Positions 18,182-32,411 of a stretch of DNA of 64,000 bases are shown here, piece after piece. The position numbers were made by a program, and so were the translations under genes. The first letter of the stretch is position 1; the number at the start of each line of letters is the position of its first letter. Origin of the DNA: Marinobacter segnicrescens (GTDB lineage Bacteria; Pseudomonadota; Gammaproteobacteria; Pseudomonadales; Oleiphilaceae); contig NZ_FOHZ01000015.1 in the NCBI RefSeq assembly GCF_900111555.1, positions 30,569 through 94,568 on the forward strand, in the 5' to 3' direction. The notes below the pieces were generated by a model that saw nothing but the letters and a program-made list of their open reading frames with translations, was not told the origin of the DNA and searched no databases.

Positions 18182-19417
18182 TCAGAAATGCCCGGTGAAC
18201 CAGGCTTTCATTCGCTCCAGCAAGGAGGGCGCATCTTCCCCCTTGAGAACGGGCCCCTGTCCCAGATCCATCTGGCGGAAGCCATGGATCAGCAACCCGA
18301 CGCCAGTAGCGTATATCGGGTTGTTGACCACCTCCGTCATGCCGGAGACGGCCTGCGGCGATGCAAGCCGTACTGGCATGTGGAAGATCTCCTCGGCCAG
18401 CTCCACCACCCCTTCCATGGTGGAGGAGCCACCGGTGACAACGATGCCCGCCGGCACCAGGTCCTCGAATCCACTGCGGCGCAGCTCCGACTGCACCAGG
18501 GTGAACAGCTCCTCGTATCGAGGCTCCACCACTTCCGCCAGCGCCTGGCGAGACAGATTTCGGGGCGCGCGGTCACCCACGCTGGGTACCTTGATGGTTT
18601 CTTCCGCCCCGGCCAGCTGGGTCAGGGCGCAGGCATACTTGGTCTTGATGTCTTCGGCATTCTGGGTGGGCGTGCGCAGCGCCATGGCGATGTCGTTGGT
18701 CACTTGGTCACCGGCGATGGGGATGACCGAGGTATGCCGGATCGCACCGCCAGTAAAGACCGCGATATCGGTAGTACCACCGCCGATGTCGACCATGCAC
18801 ACGCCCAGTTCCTTTTCGTCTTCCGTCAGAACCGAGTGGGCTGAGGCCAGTTGTTCAAGGATGATGTCATCCACTTCGAGGCCGCAGCGGCGGATGCACT
18901 TCTCAATGTTCTGGGCGGCGTTAACGGCACAGGTCACCAGGTGCACCTTGGCTTCCAGGCGAACACCGGACATGCCCAGGGGTTCCTTGATGCCTTCCTG
19001 GTTATCGATTACGAACTCCTGGGGCAGGATATGCAGGATCTTCTGGTCCGCGGGGATTGCCACTGCCTGGGCGGCGTCAATAACCCGGTCGATATCCGCC
19101 TGAGTCACTTCCCGGTCACGGATAGCCACAATGCCGTGGGAGTTGAGGCTCTTGATGTGACTGCCTGCAATACCGGCGTAGACGGAATGGATGCGGCAGC
19201 CGGCCATCAATTCGGCCTCTTCCACGGCACGCTGTATGGCCTGCACAGTGGTTTCGATATTGACCACCACGCCGCGCTTAAGCCCGCGGGAGGCATGGGA
19301 GCCAATGCCGACCACTTCGATGGTTCCGTCCAGCTTCCGCTTGCCGACAATGGCAACGACCTTGGAGGTGCCAATATCCAGTCCGACAATCATGTTTTCC
19401 GTATCAACCGATGACAT
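18182..19417 (-). CDS. ftsA: Cell division protein FtsA
   Basis: Actin-like ATPase that tethers FtsZ to the membrane. 411 residues. Phosphate-1 motif GLDIGTSKVVAIVG at the start, a 1C domain replacing the actin 1B, phosphate-2 CMVDIGGGTTDIAVF, adenosine motif GIVVTGGSSTMEGV, and a C-terminal amphipathic helix (LLERMKAWFTGHF) for membrane binding. ATG 19417 (MSSVDTENM) is chosen; the frame is open upstream into ftsQ. Confidence 0.97.
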   Translation of the reverse strand: MSSVDTENMIVGLDIGTSKVVAIVGKRKLDGTIEVVGIGSHASRGLKRGVVVNIETTVQAIQRAVEEAELMAGCRIHSVYAGIAGSHIKSLNSHGIVAIRDREVTQADIDRVIDAAQAVAIPADQKILHILPQEFVIDNQEGIKEPLGMSGVRLEAKVHLVTCAVNAAQNIEKCIRRCGLEVDDIILEQLASAHSVLTEDEKELGVCMVDIGGGTTDIAVFTGGAIRHTSVIPIAGDQVTNDIAMALRTPTQNAEDIKTKYACALTQLAGAEETIKVPSVGDRAPRNLSRQALAEVVEPRYEELFTLVQSELRRSGFEDLVPAGIVVTGGSSTMEGVVELAEEIFHMPVRLASPQAVSGMTEVVNNPIYATGVGLLIHGFRQMDLGQGPVLKGEDAPSLLERMKAWFTGHF

Positions 19418-19437
19418 GCAGTTCACCAATAGCCATT

Positions 19438-22674
<3,237 letters not shown>

Positions 22675-22682
<8 letters not shown>

Positions 22683-23754
22683 GGGCAGCCTCCAGACAGT
22701 AATTCACGACTCTCTCCGTTGCATCGGGGCGCGCCAGCGTACGGGCTGCACCCGCCATGTCAACCAGACGCTGCGGGTTCGCCAGCAGGTCCGCCAGGGT
22801 ATCCGCCAGCAGGGTTTCAGTCAGTTTGTGTTGCGGCATCAACAGCGCCGCACCGGCCCGGACCATGTAATCCGCGTTCCGGGTCTGATGGTCATCTACC
22901 GCGTGGGGGAACGGCACCAGCAACGCACCGACACCGGCGGCGCAAAGCTCGGAAATCGTCAGCGCCCCCGCCCTGCAGATCACCAGGTCCGCCCAGCCAT
23001 AGGCCTCGGCCATGTCCTTGATGAATGGCTCAACGGAGGCAGTCACCCCCGCTGTTTCGTAGGCCTGCATTGCCGACTCATGGTTTCGCTCGCCACACTG
23101 ATGGCGAATCTCGGGCCGCAACTCATCCGGCAACTGGGCCACCGCAGCCGGCACTTTCTCGTTGATGGCGGTGGCGCCCAGGCTGCCACCGAGCACCAAC
23201 AGGCGCCGGGGACTGCCGCGGTCCGCCATCCGCTGTTCCGGCGCCGGCAAGGCGGCGACATCCGCACGCACGGGATTACCTGTGCAACGGGTAATGACCC
23301 CGGGCCCGAAGCTGCCCGGGAAGGCCTCCATAACGGTCTCGGCAAACCGGGCCAGGATACGGTTGGTCATGCCCGCGATGGCGTTCTGCTCATGGACCAG
23401 CAATGGTCGACGTGTCAGCCAGGCAGCCATGCCACCCGGACCGGTTACAAAGCCACCCATTCCAATGACGCAGTCTGGCTTGACACGGTTAACCACCCGC
23501 AACGCCTGCCAAAGCGCCCGCACCAGGCGGAACGGCGCCAGCAACAGGGCCAGGCGGCCCTTGCCACGGAGGCCGGAAACGCTGACCGTAGACAGGGGAA
23601 TATCGGTATCGCCAATCAACCGTTCCTCCATGCCACCGGCAGATCCCAGCCAGTACACTTCGTGCCCCTTTTCCTGGAGCTTGCGGGCGGTAGCCAGCGC
23701 CGGAAAGACATGCCCGCCGGTCCCCCCGGCCATGACCATAAACCGTTTCATCAT
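22675..23754 (-). CDS. murG: Undecaprenyl-PP-MurNAc-pentapeptide GlcNAc transferase
   Basis: Membrane-associated glycosyltransferase (GT28) that converts lipid I to lipid II. 359 residues. G-loops [12 protein letters not shown] and [12 protein letters not shown], the UDP-GlcNAc site [12 protein letters not shown], and [14 protein letters not shown] are seen. Two consecutive ATGs (23754, 23751) lie at the stop of ftsW; a GGGGGG stretch serves both. The frame stays open far upstream through ftsW in another phase, which is not part of the protein. Confidence 0.96.
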
Positions 23755-24950
23755 GATGCCCCCCTTGCCTGGCTGGGGGCGACCTGATCCGGGTTGTCGG
23801 CAGCCAGTTGCTGCTGCCGCTCCATTTCGATCCGGACCAGAATCCCGATGCTGACACACACCACCAGAAGACTGGAGCCGCCATAGCTCATCAACGGCAG
23901 TGTCAGGCCCTTGGTTGGTAACAGCCCGGTGTTCACAGCCATGTTTATCATCGCCTGCAGACCGAGCAGGAGGGTCAGACCGTAGGCAAAGCAGGCCGCA
24001 AAGCCCATTCCCTGACGTTCCGCGTTGCGGGCAATGACGAAGCCTGACAGCACCAGGACAGTGAACAGCGCAAGGATGATCATCGACCCAAGCAGGCCGA
24101 ACTCCTCGGCGGTAATGGCAAAAATGAAGTCCGTATGGGCTTCCGGTAGATAGAACAGCTTCTGGATGGAGTTCCCCAGGCCAACACCGGCCCACTCACC
24201 TCGCCCAAAGGCAATCAATGACTGGGTAAGTTGATAGCCCGTGTTGTATTGATCCTGCCAGGGATCCAGGTAGCTCACCACGCGCTTGAGCCGGTAAGGC
24301 TGGGTAATAATCAGCACAGCCCCGAGAACCACGCACACAGCAATCAGTGGCATGAAGCGGGTAAGCCGAACACCACTGAGGAAGATCATCCCCAGGGCAG
24401 CCGTCATAAGCACAACGGTGGCCCCGAAATCCGGCTGGGTCACCAGCAGTGCCGATGCAACGCCCAGTACCAGGACCGGCTTGATAAAGCCCCACCAGGT
24501 GTTCACCAGTTCGTCCCGGCGCCGCACCACATAGCCGGCAAGGTAGGCAATCAGGCACAACTTGGCCACTTCCGATACCTGCACGTTGAACAGTCCCAGC
24601 GGTATCCAGCGGGTGGAGCCATTGACGGTCTTGCCCATGGGCGTCAGCACCAGCATGAGCGATGCCATGCCAATAGCCAGCAACAGCCAGCCACTGCGAT
24701 ACCACCAGGAAACCGGCACATTGGCGGCCGTCAGTGCCAGCGCACAACCGAGTCCGGCGAAGATAAGCTGCCGAAGCGCGTAGTAATAACTGTTACCCAG
24801 GTTGGCTGCTGCGGTATCCATGGATGCTGAAGCGATCATCACGACGCCAATCATCAACAAGGCAGCAGCACTGACAACCAGCCAGGGCAACGGCTGGGAC
24901 AGGGGCCCCCGGTGCAGGTGTGACTGAACAGCGCCGGACAAATTCATCAT
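23751..24950 (-). CDS. ftsW: Septal peptidoglycan glycosyltransferase FtsW (SEDS)
   Basis: Polytopic SEDS polymerase that works with FtsI at the septum. 399 residues with about ten membrane segments. The catalytic loop LPEAHTDFIFAITAEEFG (essential Asp in HTDF) and the SEDS signature NTGLLPTKGLTLPLMSYGGSS are intact. It overlaps murD by 4 nt and murG by 4 nt. An N-terminal cytoplasmic stretch of about 20 residues precedes the first segment. Confidence 0.96.
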   Translation of the reverse strand: MMNLSGAVQSHLHRGPLSQPLPWLVVSAAALLMIGVVMIASASMDTAAANLGNSYYYALRQLIFAGLGCALALTAANVPVSWWYRSGWLLLAIGMASLMLVLTPMGKTVNGSTRWIPLGLFNVQVSEVAKLCLIAYLAGYVVRRRDELVNTWWGFIKPVLVLGVASALLVTQPDFGATVVLMTAALGMIFLSGVRLTRFMPLIAVCVVLGAVLIITQPYRLKRVVSYLDPWQDQYNTGYQLTQSLIAFGRGEWAGVGLGNSIQKLFYLPEAHTDFIFAITAEEFGLLGSMIILALFTVLVLSGFVIARNAERQGMGFAACFAYGLTLLLGLQAMINMAVNTGLLPTKGLTLPLMSYGGSSLLVVCVSIGILVRIEMERQQQLAADNPDQVAPSQARGAS

Positions 24951-26287
24951 AAGCCCCCCACTGCCTGCCGGAACCGGTCACCCCGGTCTTCATAGCCGGA
25001 GAACATATCGAAACTGGCGCAGGCGGGGGACAGAAGCACCCGGTCTCCACCCCTGGCGATCCTTGCGGCCAACGCCACCGCCTGTTCCATAGAATCAGCC
25101 TTCTCGATCTGCACATCGCCAGCCAGGGCCTGCGCAAGTCGATCCGCATCCCGCCCCAGCAGAACTGCGGCCCGGCAATGCTCAGCAACCGGCCTTGCCA
25201 GCGGGCTGAAGTCTGCACCCTTGCCGTCACCTCCGGCAATCAGCACGATGCGTTCACAACCAGGGGCCAGGCTGTCCAGGGCCGCCACGGTGGCGCCCAC
25301 ATTGGTCCCCTTGGAATCATTAATGAACTCGACACCATTCAGGGCACGCACCGGCTCACACCGGTGTGGCAGGCCGCGAAATTCGCACACAGCCCGGACC
25401 ATGGTGTCCAGTGGCCAGCCTGCAGCATGGCCCAGAGCCAGGGCGGCCATCACATTGCTGATATTGTGCAGGCCCGCCAGCTTCAGGTCCCTGGTGTTCA
25501 GGAGGTTATCGAGCCCCCAGGTGATCCACACGCCCTGGTCATCATCCCGGGTGCTGAAGGTTTCCGGATTCACTCGATGGAAGCCATAACAGGTGAAGTT
25601 CAGCGTGTCCCGAGCCATGGGCGTGCTCAGGGCATCATCCAGGTTCACCACGGCATTGCGTGCGCCCCGGAAGATTCGTTGCTTGGCCTGGTAATAGGTC
25701 ATTTTAGAAGGGTATCGGTCCATGTGGTCATCGGTGACGTTGAGCACCGTAGCGACTTCGGCGTTCAGTTCGTGGGTCGTTTCCAACTGGAAGCTCGACA
25801 GTTCCAGGATGTAGACATCCGGCTTGTCAGTTAACAGGTCCAGGGCTGGCGTCCCGATGTTGCCGCCGACTGCCGCTTTGACACCACATGCCCGGGCAAG
25901 CTCACCCACCAGGGTCGTAACCGTGGTTTTACCGTTGGAGCCGGTAATTGCAATGATCGGCGCCTGTGCCGCTTCGGCGAACAGGTCAACATCTCCGCGA
26001 ATGACCGCGCCCCGATCCGCAGCTGCGGCGATCGCAGGCTCACTGATGGCGATGCCCGGGCTGACGACCAGCTCGTTAAAGCCGCAAAACCACTCCCGCT
26101 CGAAGTCACCTAGCCGGACTTCCACTTCCGGCCATTGCTGCTGTAATTGCTCAAGGCCAGGTGGCCGGGCACGACTGTCGGCTACCGCCACCTCACGCCC
26201 GAGGCCGGTCAGATAGCGCACGCAGGAGAGCCCGGTCTTACCCAGGCCCACCACAAGTGTGCGACGATCCGATGCAATAACAGCCAT
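24947..26287 (-). CDS. murD: UDP-N-acetylmuramoyl-L-alanine--D-glutamate ligase
   Basis: Adds D-Glu to UDP-MurNAc-L-Ala. 446 residues. N-terminal VVGLGKTGLSCVRYL, ATP loop GSNGKTTVTTLVG, central ELSSFQLET and NVTDDHMDRY (carbamylated-Lys region), then LPHRCEPV and NDSKGTNVGAT of the C-terminal domain. It ends 4 nt inside ftsW and begins 14 bp after mraY. Confidence 0.97.
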   Translation of the reverse strand: MAVIASDRRTLVVGLGKTGLSCVRYLTGLGREVAVADSRARPPGLEQLQQQWPEVEVRLGDFEREWFCGFNELVVSPGIAISEPAIAAAADRGAVIRGDVDLFAEAAQAPIIAITGSNGKTTVTTLVGELARACGVKAAVGGNIGTPALDLLTDKPDVYILELSSFQLETTHELNAEVATVLNVTDDHMDRYPSKMTYYQAKQRIFRGARNAVVNLDDALSTPMARDTLNFTCYGFHRVNPETFSTRDDDQGVWITWGLDNLLNTRDLKLAGLHNISNVMAALALGHAAGWPLDTMVRAVCEFRGLPHRCEPVRALNGVEFINDSKGTNVGATVAALDSLAPGCERIVLIAGGDGKGADFSPLARPVAEHCRAAVLLGRDADRLAQALAGDVQIEKADSMEQAVALAARIARGGDRVLLSPACASFDMFSGYEDRGDRFRQAVGGL

Positions 26288-26301
26288 GCTTTATTCGTTC
26301 C

Positions 26302-27387
26302 CTAACGCAGTTTCAGGCTGGACAGCCCGATCAATACCAGAATGACGGTAATCACCCAGAATCGGACAATCACCCGGGGCTCCGGCCAGCCCTTGAGTTC
26401 AAAGTGATGGTGCAGTGGCGCCATCCTGAAAATCCGGCGTCCGGTAAGGCGGAAAGACCCCACCTGGAGAATGACCGAGATGGTCTCCATCACGAACACC
26501 CCACCCATGATGAACAGCACGATTTCCTGACGGACAATAACCGCTACGACGCCGAGCGCTGCGCCCAGTGCGAGCGCGCCCACATCGCCCATGAACACCT
26601 GCGCCGGGTAGGTGTTGAACCAGAGAAAGCCAAGACCGGCCCCCACCAGGGCGCCACAGAAGACAATCAGCTCACCACTACCCGGCAGGTGAGGAATCAG
26701 CAGATAGTCGGCAAACTGGAAGTGGCCGGACAGATAGGCAAACACCGCCAGCGCCCCCGCCACCATGACCGTTGGCATGATGGCCAGGCCATCGAGGCCG
26801 TCCGTAAGGTTGACCGCATTACTGCTGCCGACGATGACGAAATAGGTCAGCAGGATAAACAGAACCGGCCCCAGGGTTAGCGAGACGTTCTTGAAGAAAG
26901 GCAGATAAAGCGATGTTTCCTGGGGCAGCGTAGAGCTGTAGAACAGACCCACCGCCGCAACTGCACCGATCACAGATTGCCAGAAATATTTCCAGCGTGC
27001 CGGCAGGCCCCGTGGGTTACGCTCGACGACCTTGCGGTAGTCATCCACCCAGCCAATGGCACCGAAGCCAAGGGTAACCAGCAAGGTGATCCACACATAG
27101 CGGTTAGCCAGGTCTGCCCACAAGAGCGTGCTGACCGCGACGGCAACAAGGATCAGGGCACCGCCCATCGTGGGAGTGCCCGCCTTGCTCAGGTGGGTCT
27201 GCGGGCCGTCATCCCGTACCGCCTGGCCAATCTGATACTGGCCCAGCTTGCGGATCATCATGGGACCGATCAGCAGCGATATCAGCAACGCAGTCAGGAT
27301 GCCGAGAATTGCCCGCAGGGTCAGGTACTGAAACACCGTCAGTTCAGTGATATATGGCGCCAGTAGTTCTGTCAGCCAGAGCAGCAT
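26302..27387 (-). CDS. mraY: Phospho-N-acetylmuramoyl-pentapeptide transferase
   Basis: Inner-membrane enzyme that makes lipid I from UDP-MurNAc-pentapeptide and undecaprenyl phosphate. 361 residues and about ten membrane segments. Family motifs are seen: GWVDDYRKV (DD pair), [21 protein letters not shown] (catalytic Asp) and the cytoplasmic loop [12 protein letters not shown]. It overlaps murF by 16 nt. Confidence 0.97.
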   Translation of the reverse strand: MLLWLTELLAPYITELTVFQYLTLRAILGILTALLISLLIGPMMIRKLGQYQIGQAVRDDGPQTHLSKAGTPTMGGALILVAVAVSTLLWADLANRYVWITLLVTLGFGAIGWVDDYRKVVERNPRGLPARWKYFWQSVIGAVAAVGLFYSSTLPQETSLYLPFFKNVSLTLGPVLFILLTYFVIVGSSNAVNLTDGLDGLAIMPTVMVAGALAVFAYLSGHFQFADYLLIPHLPGSGELIVFCGALVGAGLGFLWFNTYPAQVFMGDVGALALGAALGVVAVIVRQEIVLFIMGGVFVMETISVILQVGSFRLTGRRIFRMAPLHHHFELKGWPEPRVIVRFWVITVILVLIGLSSLKLR

Positions 27388-28757
27388 GAATTACCTACCT
27401 TTTCTTGTAACAACCTGACTGCCTGGTCCATGGCAGAACTACGGGACCCCTTGACCAGAATGGTCACTGGGCCAGTGATGTCTTTCAGCAGCCAATCCAC
27501 AGCCTGCTCGTGGGTATCAAAACGTCGAGCCATGTTGCCGTAGCCAGAAACAAGGGCCTCGCAGCCCTCCCCGTTTCCCACCACCAGTAACTTCTCAATT
27601 CCGAGGGCCTGGGCGTGGGCGCCGACTTCCTGATGCAGCTTCGCGGAATCAGCACCCAGCTCGGCCATGGCACCCAGCAATCCCGCACGGGTACCGGAGG
27701 CACTGGCCAGCACGTCCAGGGCAGCCTTCATGGAGCTGGGATTGGCGTTATAACTGTCGTCGATCACCGTCACCTGGTTACTGAGCACCTTTCGCTCAAG
27801 CCGTCCAGCCGCGGGTTTGACCGACGCCAGTCCGTTACGAACGGCGGCTTCCCTGGCGCCCAGTGCTTCGGCAGCGGCCATGGCCAGCAAGGCATTGGCG
27901 ATATTGTGCTCACCGGGCAGGTTGACCATAAGCTCGCACTCCCGGCCGTCACTTATCGCCACCTTTACCCTGTAGCCACCATCAAAGGCCTCGAAACCTG
28001 CACAGCGATAATCAGCCTGGCCACCCTTCGCACTGACCGAAATTACCTTCCGGTTTGTCGCCCGCTGCTTCCAAACGGTAAAGGCTGGATCGTCAAAGTT
28101 GAGAACAACCGAGCCCGCTTCCGGCACCCCGTCGATGATCTCACCCTTGGCCTGCACGATATTCTGGTAACTGCCAAACCCTTCCAGGTGGGCTTCGCCA
28201 GCATTGGTAATGACCGCCACGTCCGGCCGGGCCGCGGCAACCGTGTGCGCAATTTCGCCCAGCCCGCTGGCACCCAGTTCGATAACGGCAAAGCGGTGCT
28301 CCGGCGCCAGCCGGAAAAGGGTCAGGGGTGCACCAATGTGGTTATTGAGGTTACCGGATGTTGCGAGGGTCTCGCCCTCATTGGCCAGAATCGCGGAAAG
28401 CATTTCCTTGAGGGTGGTCTTTCCGCTACTGCCTGTGATGGCCACGACGGCCGCTGCACTCTGCTCGCGATTGAAGCGAGCGAGGTCGGCCAGGGCCTGG
28501 ACCGTGTCATCGACCACCAGTTGGGGCAGTGCAACACCGGGATCTGCCTTGTCCACTATCGCGGCCACTGCGCCTGCTTTGCTGGCCGCACCCAGGAATC
28601 CGTGACCATCAAACCGGTCGCCCCGTAATGCCACAAACAGGTCACCCTGCTGCAGGTTACGGGTATCCGTTACGATCCTTTGGACCATAACGTCTGATGT
28701 CGGGGCTTCCGCACCGACAACACGGGCGAGCTCCTGCAGCCCAAACGCGCGCATCAT
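27372..28757 (-). CDS. murF: UDP-MurNAc-tripeptide--D-alanyl-D-alanine ligase
   Basis: Adds the D-Ala-D-Ala made by DdlB to the tripeptide precursor. 461 residues. N-terminal MurF domain with [25 protein letters not shown] loop [11 protein letters not shown], central [10 protein letters not shown] and [10 protein letters not shown], and C-terminal [15 protein letters not shown]. It overlaps murE by 4 nt (ATGA) and mraY by 16 nt. Confidence 0.97.
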   Translation of the reverse strand: MMRAFGLQELARVVGAEAPTSDVMVQRIVTDTRNLQQGDLFVALRGDRFDGHGFLGAASKAGAVAAIVDKADPGVALPQLVVDDTVQALADLARFNREQSAAAVVAITGSSGKTTLKEMLSAILANEGETLATSGNLNNHIGAPLTLFRLAPEHRFAVIELGASGLGEIAHTVAAARPDVAVITNAGEAHLEGFGSYQNIVQAKGEIIDGVPEAGSVVLNFDDPAFTVWKQRATNRKVISVSAKGGQADYRCAGFEAFDGGYRVKVAISDGRECELMVNLPGEHNIANALLAMAAAEALGAREAAVRNGLASVKPAAGRLERKVLSNQVTVIDDSYNANPSSMKAALDVLASASGTRAGLLGAMAELGADSAKLHQEVGAHAQALGIEKLLVVGNGEGCEALVSGYGNMARRFDTHEQAVDWLLKDITGPVTILVKGSRSSAMDQAVRLLQEKVGNSCCSG

Positions 28758-30238
28758 GCAGCACCTCCGTTAAGGCCCAGCGCCTCCTGAACGTGTGCCA
28801 CATCACTGAACGGCGCGCGCTTGCCATTACGCTCCTGCCAGGTCTCGTGCCCCTTGCCTGCAACCAGGACCACATCGCCGGGGCGAGCCATATCCACCGC
28901 CGAGCGAATGGCATCGCCGCGGTCGTGGATTACTCTGACCGCCTCCTTGTTTTCAAGCCCTGCCAACATATCCTTGATGATGCTTTCGGGGGACTCGGTA
29001 CGGGGATTGTCATCCGTAAGGATAATGCAGTCCGCACCTTTCTCGGCTTCCCGGGCCATGTCGGGCCGCTTGCCCTTGTCCCTGTCACCCCCGCAGCCGA
29101 ATACGCAGATTAGCTGGCCGCGGGTATGGGGTCGCAAGGCTGTCAGGGCATTGGCCAGGGCATCGGCCGTGTGGGCATAGTCCACGATCACCCGGACGCC
29201 TGACGGGCCACTGAAGCTCTCCAGCCGTCCCGGTGGCGGCGTCAGCGATGGCACGGCCTTCTGTACCTGCTCCACCGACACACCAAGATTCAATACGGCG
29301 GCCACCGCCGCCAGCAAATTGCTGGCATTGAAGGTGCCCAACAGGGGAGCCGACAAGTTAAAGAGGCCCCACTGCCCGTCCACGTCAGCTTCAAAGCCAT
29401 CCGGTGTCGGGGCAAACCGGGTCAACCAGAGTTCAGTCTGGGATTCGTGAAGACTGTAACGTACCCGGTCACACATGCCTTCGGTCTGTTCGAAAAGCTG
29501 GCGCCCAAACGGATCATCAAAATTGATCACCGAGAAATGCAGCCCCTCCCGGGTAAACAGGGAAGCCTTGGCCTGGCCATAGGCCTCCATCGTGCCGTGG
29601 TAATCCAGGTGGTCCCGGGTGAGGTTGGTGAATACGGCGCCGATCATTGCCACACCCTGGACCCTGCCCTGATCAAGGGCGTGGGAGGACACTTCCATAG
29701 CGACGGCCCGGGCGCCCTTGCGGGCCAACTCGAACAGTGCTCGGTTCACCTCCACCACATCTGGCGTTGTGTGGGTGGCCTCCCTCAGTTCACCCGGCAT
29801 GCCATAACCCAGGGTGCCCAACACGCCACAAGGCAGCCCTGCCGCATCGAGAAGCTGGGATATAAAACTGGTTACGGAGGTCTTGCCGTTGGTCCCTGTC
29901 ACCCCCACAACACGGACGCGGCGGGACGGGTGTTCAAAGAAGCGGTCAGCAATCTGCCCCAGGTGCGCACGCAGGGCTGGCACAGGCACGATAAGCGCAC
30001 CCCGGTACTCATAGCAGGGAATCAATGCTTCAACGTCGAGCATGATAACGGTGGCACCGGCATCGATCGCCGCATCGACATAGTGGTCTGCTGCCGTCTG
30101 ACTGCCGGGCAATGCCACGAACGCATCGCCCCTGAGGACCCGGCGACTGTCTGTTCGCAAGCCATGGATGGTGACGTCAAATACCGATGGCACCTCCACG
30201 ATACCTTGCAGCAGGGTACTTAATGAGGTCATGCACAT
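28754..30238 (-). CDS. murE: UDP-MurNAc-L-alanyl-D-glutamate--meso-diaminopimelate ligase
   Basis: Adds the third residue of the stem peptide. 494 residues. DSRRVLRGDAFVALPG, ATP loop GTNGKTSVTSF, and EVSSHALDQGRV are seen. The substrate-selecting DNPR motif (LTDDNPRTE) shows that the residue added is meso-diaminopimelate, as expected for a Gram-negative wall. It starts 4 bp after the ftsI stop. Confidence 0.97.
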   Translation of the reverse strand: MCMTSLSTLLQGIVEVPSVFDVTIHGLRTDSRRVLRGDAFVALPGSQTAADHYVDAAIDAGATVIMLDVEALIPCYEYRGALIVPVPALRAHLGQIADRFFEHPSRRVRVVGVTGTNGKTSVTSFISQLLDAAGLPCGVLGTLGYGMPGELREATHTTPDVVEVNRALFELARKGARAVAMEVSSHALDQGRVQGVAMIGAVFTNLTRDHLDYHGTMEAYGQAKASLFTREGLHFSVINFDDPFGRQLFEQTEGMCDRVRYSLHESQTELWLTRFAPTPDGFEADVDGQWGLFNLSAPLLGTFNASNLLAAVAAVLNLGVSVEQVQKAVPSLTPPPGRLESFSGPSGVRVIVDYAHTADALANALTALRPHTRGQLICVFGCGGDRDKGKRPDMAREAEKGADCIILTDDNPRTESPESIIKDMLAGLENKEAVRVIHDRGDAIRSAVDMARPGDVVLVAGKGHETWQERNGKRAPFSDVAHVQEALGLNGGAA

Positions 30239-30242
30239 GGAA

Positions 30243-31985
30243 TTACCCCTGCTCCCCGGTCGGGCCGGGTGTCCGGACCTCTGCTTCGGCAGCGGTCAGT
30301 TCTGGCCTTACATTCAACAGCCGCAAGGCGTCACTCATTACCCTTGCGAACACGGGTGCGGCCACTTCACCACCGTAATAATCCCCCCCCTGGGGCGCGT
30401 CCACGGCTACAACCGTAGCGATACGGGGATTATCCATCGGCGCCATTCCGGCAAAAATGGCCTTGTACTGGCTGTCCTCATATCCCCGCGCGCCCACCAG
30501 GTGCACTGTGCCGGTTTTGCCTCCAGCGGTATAAAGCGCCGGATTGGCACGTTTGCCGGTGCCCACCTCGACCGTTGCCTGCAACATGTCTCGCACCTGT
30601 GCGGCAACCCTTTCCGACATCACGCGCTCACCGGCAGGGATGCTATCCCGTCGCATCACCGTCACCGGATAACGAATGCCTCCATTGGCAACCGCCATAT
30701 AGGCCTGGGCCAGTTGCAGTGCGTTGACACTCATACCGTACCCATAGGAAAGCGTGGCCTCCTCTACCGGACGCCACTTGTCTGTCATCGGCAGTACACC
30801 TACTGCCTCACCCGGGAAGCCGATCCCGGTCGGCTGGCCAAGCCCCAGGCGAAAATAGAAATCTCGAATCACATCGCCGCCGATGTCATTGGCTATCAGG
30901 CTGACGCCGACGTTACTGGACCGGGAGATGATCTCCGTTATTGGCAGTTCGCCGTAATTACGATGATCACGGATGGTGAAACGGCCAAAACGCCGGTAAC
31001 CGGGGGAAGTGTCGATCAGGGTATCGGGTTGGTACTTGCCGGTTTCCAGGGCCGCTGCCACCGCCAGGGGCTTCATGGTCGACCCCGGTTCAAACAGGTC
31101 GGTCAGGGCCTTGTTGCGGAGCCTGCCCGGGCTCAGGGACGTCCGGTCATTGGGGTTGAAGGACTGCTGGTTCACCATCGCCAGCACCTCACCGGTGGAC
31201 ACATCCAGCATTACCAGGGTTCCACCGCGAGCCTTGTGGGCCTGGACCACGGCTTTCAGTTCCCGATAGGCGAGGTATTGCAGTCGCAGGTCCAGGCTCA
31301 GGGTCAGGTCCTTGCCCGGGCGGGCATCCCGGATCAGCGACAGGTCACGAATCAGGCGACCACGGTTATCCCTCAGTACCCGCTTACGCCCCGGCAGCCC
31401 GCTGAGCCACTCGTTATAGGACAATTCGATACCTTCCTGGCCCTGCTCATCGATATTGGTAAATCCGACAAGATGGGCCGCCACCTCGCCAGCAGGGTAA
31501 TAACGCTTGTATTCCAGCCTGCTGTACAGACCCGGGATTCCCAGCGACAGCACTTCCCTCGCCAGCGACGGCTGAATCTTTCGGCTTACATAGATAAATT
31601 CCCTACTGGCATAGTCCCGCAACCGCTGCCGCAGCCGCGCTTCGGATATCTCAAGCAAACTGGCAGCCATGGACAGGCGAGGGTCTTCCGGGTCCACCTC
31701 ACCAGGATTGGCCCAGAGCGTCTCCACCGGGGTACTCACAGCCAGGGGCTCACCATAACGGTCGGTAATCATCCCCCGGTGGGCATCGATTGAATCCACC
31801 CGGATGGTACGAACATCACCCTGCTTACGCAGGAATTCCTGGTCAATCACATGCAGGTCCACCAGGCGCCAACCCAGCGTCGCCACCACCAGCAGGAACA
31901 CAGCCACGACAGACCCGTACCGCCAGGCCTTCAAGCTGGCGGCGATCTTCTGCATGAATGTGGGCTTGTCTGGCCTGGCGGACAT
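30243..31985 (-). CDS. ftsI: Septal transpeptidase FtsI (PBP3)
   Basis: Class B penicillin-binding protein that crosslinks septal peptidoglycan and is a beta-lactam target. 580 residues. One membrane anchor (about 24-44), a pedestal domain with RGMITDRYGEPLAVS, and the transpeptidase domain with Ser302 in STMK (302-305), SSN (356-358) and KTGT (490-493) all intact. It lies 9 bp after ftsL. No lipobox, so it is held only by the N-terminal anchor. Confidence 0.97.
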   Translation of the reverse strand: MSARPDKPTFMQKIAASLKAWRYGSVVAVFLLVVATLGWRLVDLHVIDQEFLRKQGDVRTIRVDSIDAHRGMITDRYGEPLAVSTPVETLWANPGEVDPEDPRLSMAASLLEISEARLRQRLRDYASREFIYVSRKIQPSLAREVLSLGIPGLYSRLEYKRYYPAGEVAAHLVGFTNIDEQGQEGIELSYNEWLSGLPGRKRVLRDNRGRLIRDLSLIRDARPGKDLTLSLDLRLQYLAYRELKAVVQAHKARGGTLVMLDVSTGEVLAMVNQQSFNPNDRTSLSPGRLRNKALTDLFEPGSTMKPLAVAAALETGKYQPDTLIDTSPGYRRFGRFTIRDHRNYGELPITEIISRSSNVGVSLIANDIGGDVIRDFYFRLGLGQPTGIGFPGEAVGVLPMTDKWRPVEEATLSYGYGMSVNALQLAQAYMAVANGGIRYPVTVMRRDSIPAGERVMSERVAAQVRDMLQATVEVGTGKRANPALYTAGGKTGTVHLVGARGYEDSQYKAIFAGMAPMDNPRIATVVAVDAPQGGDYYGGEVAAPVFARVMSDALRLLNVRPELTAAEAEVRTPGPTGEQG

Positions 31986-31994
31986 GGCTGACTC

Positions 31995-32411
31995 TTATTT
32001 TGCGACCGAGGCAATTCGGTCCGTGGTTGCAGAAGGCACAAGGACGATGTGCTCACGTCCCGGAACCACCATATCGAACTCATCGACAGCCTTTCGCTCA
32101 ATACGACCGTGTGCACTAAGGGCACTCTGCTCGAGCAACAGTTGGCTCCACTGTCGCTGGTAGGCATCCCGCTCCACCTGAAGCTCCGACAAGGCGTTGT
32201 ACAGCTCCCGATTCTGGTGGGCACTGACAGCCACCCCGATGGCCGAGCCAATCAGGAAAACGGCCAGGCCCAGCGTTACCACAACCTTTGGCTCGGCAAG
32301 CGTGCGAAAGATGCGGGCAGACAGCTTGAGGGCATCAGATACCCTCCCGCGAACAGCTTCCCGGGTCAGAACCGGCGCTTTTGCCGGCTTTTCCAATGTG
32401 ACAGCGCTCAT
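31995..32411 (-). CDS. ftsL: Cell division protein FtsL
   Basis: Small bitopic divisome protein that pairs with FtsB and activates FtsW-FtsI. 138 residues: a cytoplasmic N-terminus of about 43 residues, one membrane segment (about 45-64, [20 protein letters not shown]), and a periplasmic coiled coil (about 67-100). Longer at the N-terminus than E. coli FtsL. Identified by size, topology and its place between rsmH (4-nt ATGA overlap) and ftsI. Confidence 0.9.
   Translation of the reverse strand: MSAVTLEKPAKAPVLTREAVRGRVSDALKLSARIFRTLAEPKVVVTLGLAVFLIGSAIGVAVSAHQNRELYNALSELQVERDAYQRQWSQLLLEQSALSAHGRIERKAVDEFDMVVPGREHIVLVPSATTDRIASVAK

Noticed and set aside
30168..31793. Plus-strand open frame of 541 codons antisense to ftsI
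   Set aside because: Shadow of a well-identified gene; the translation is His/Gln/Gly-rich without family motifs.
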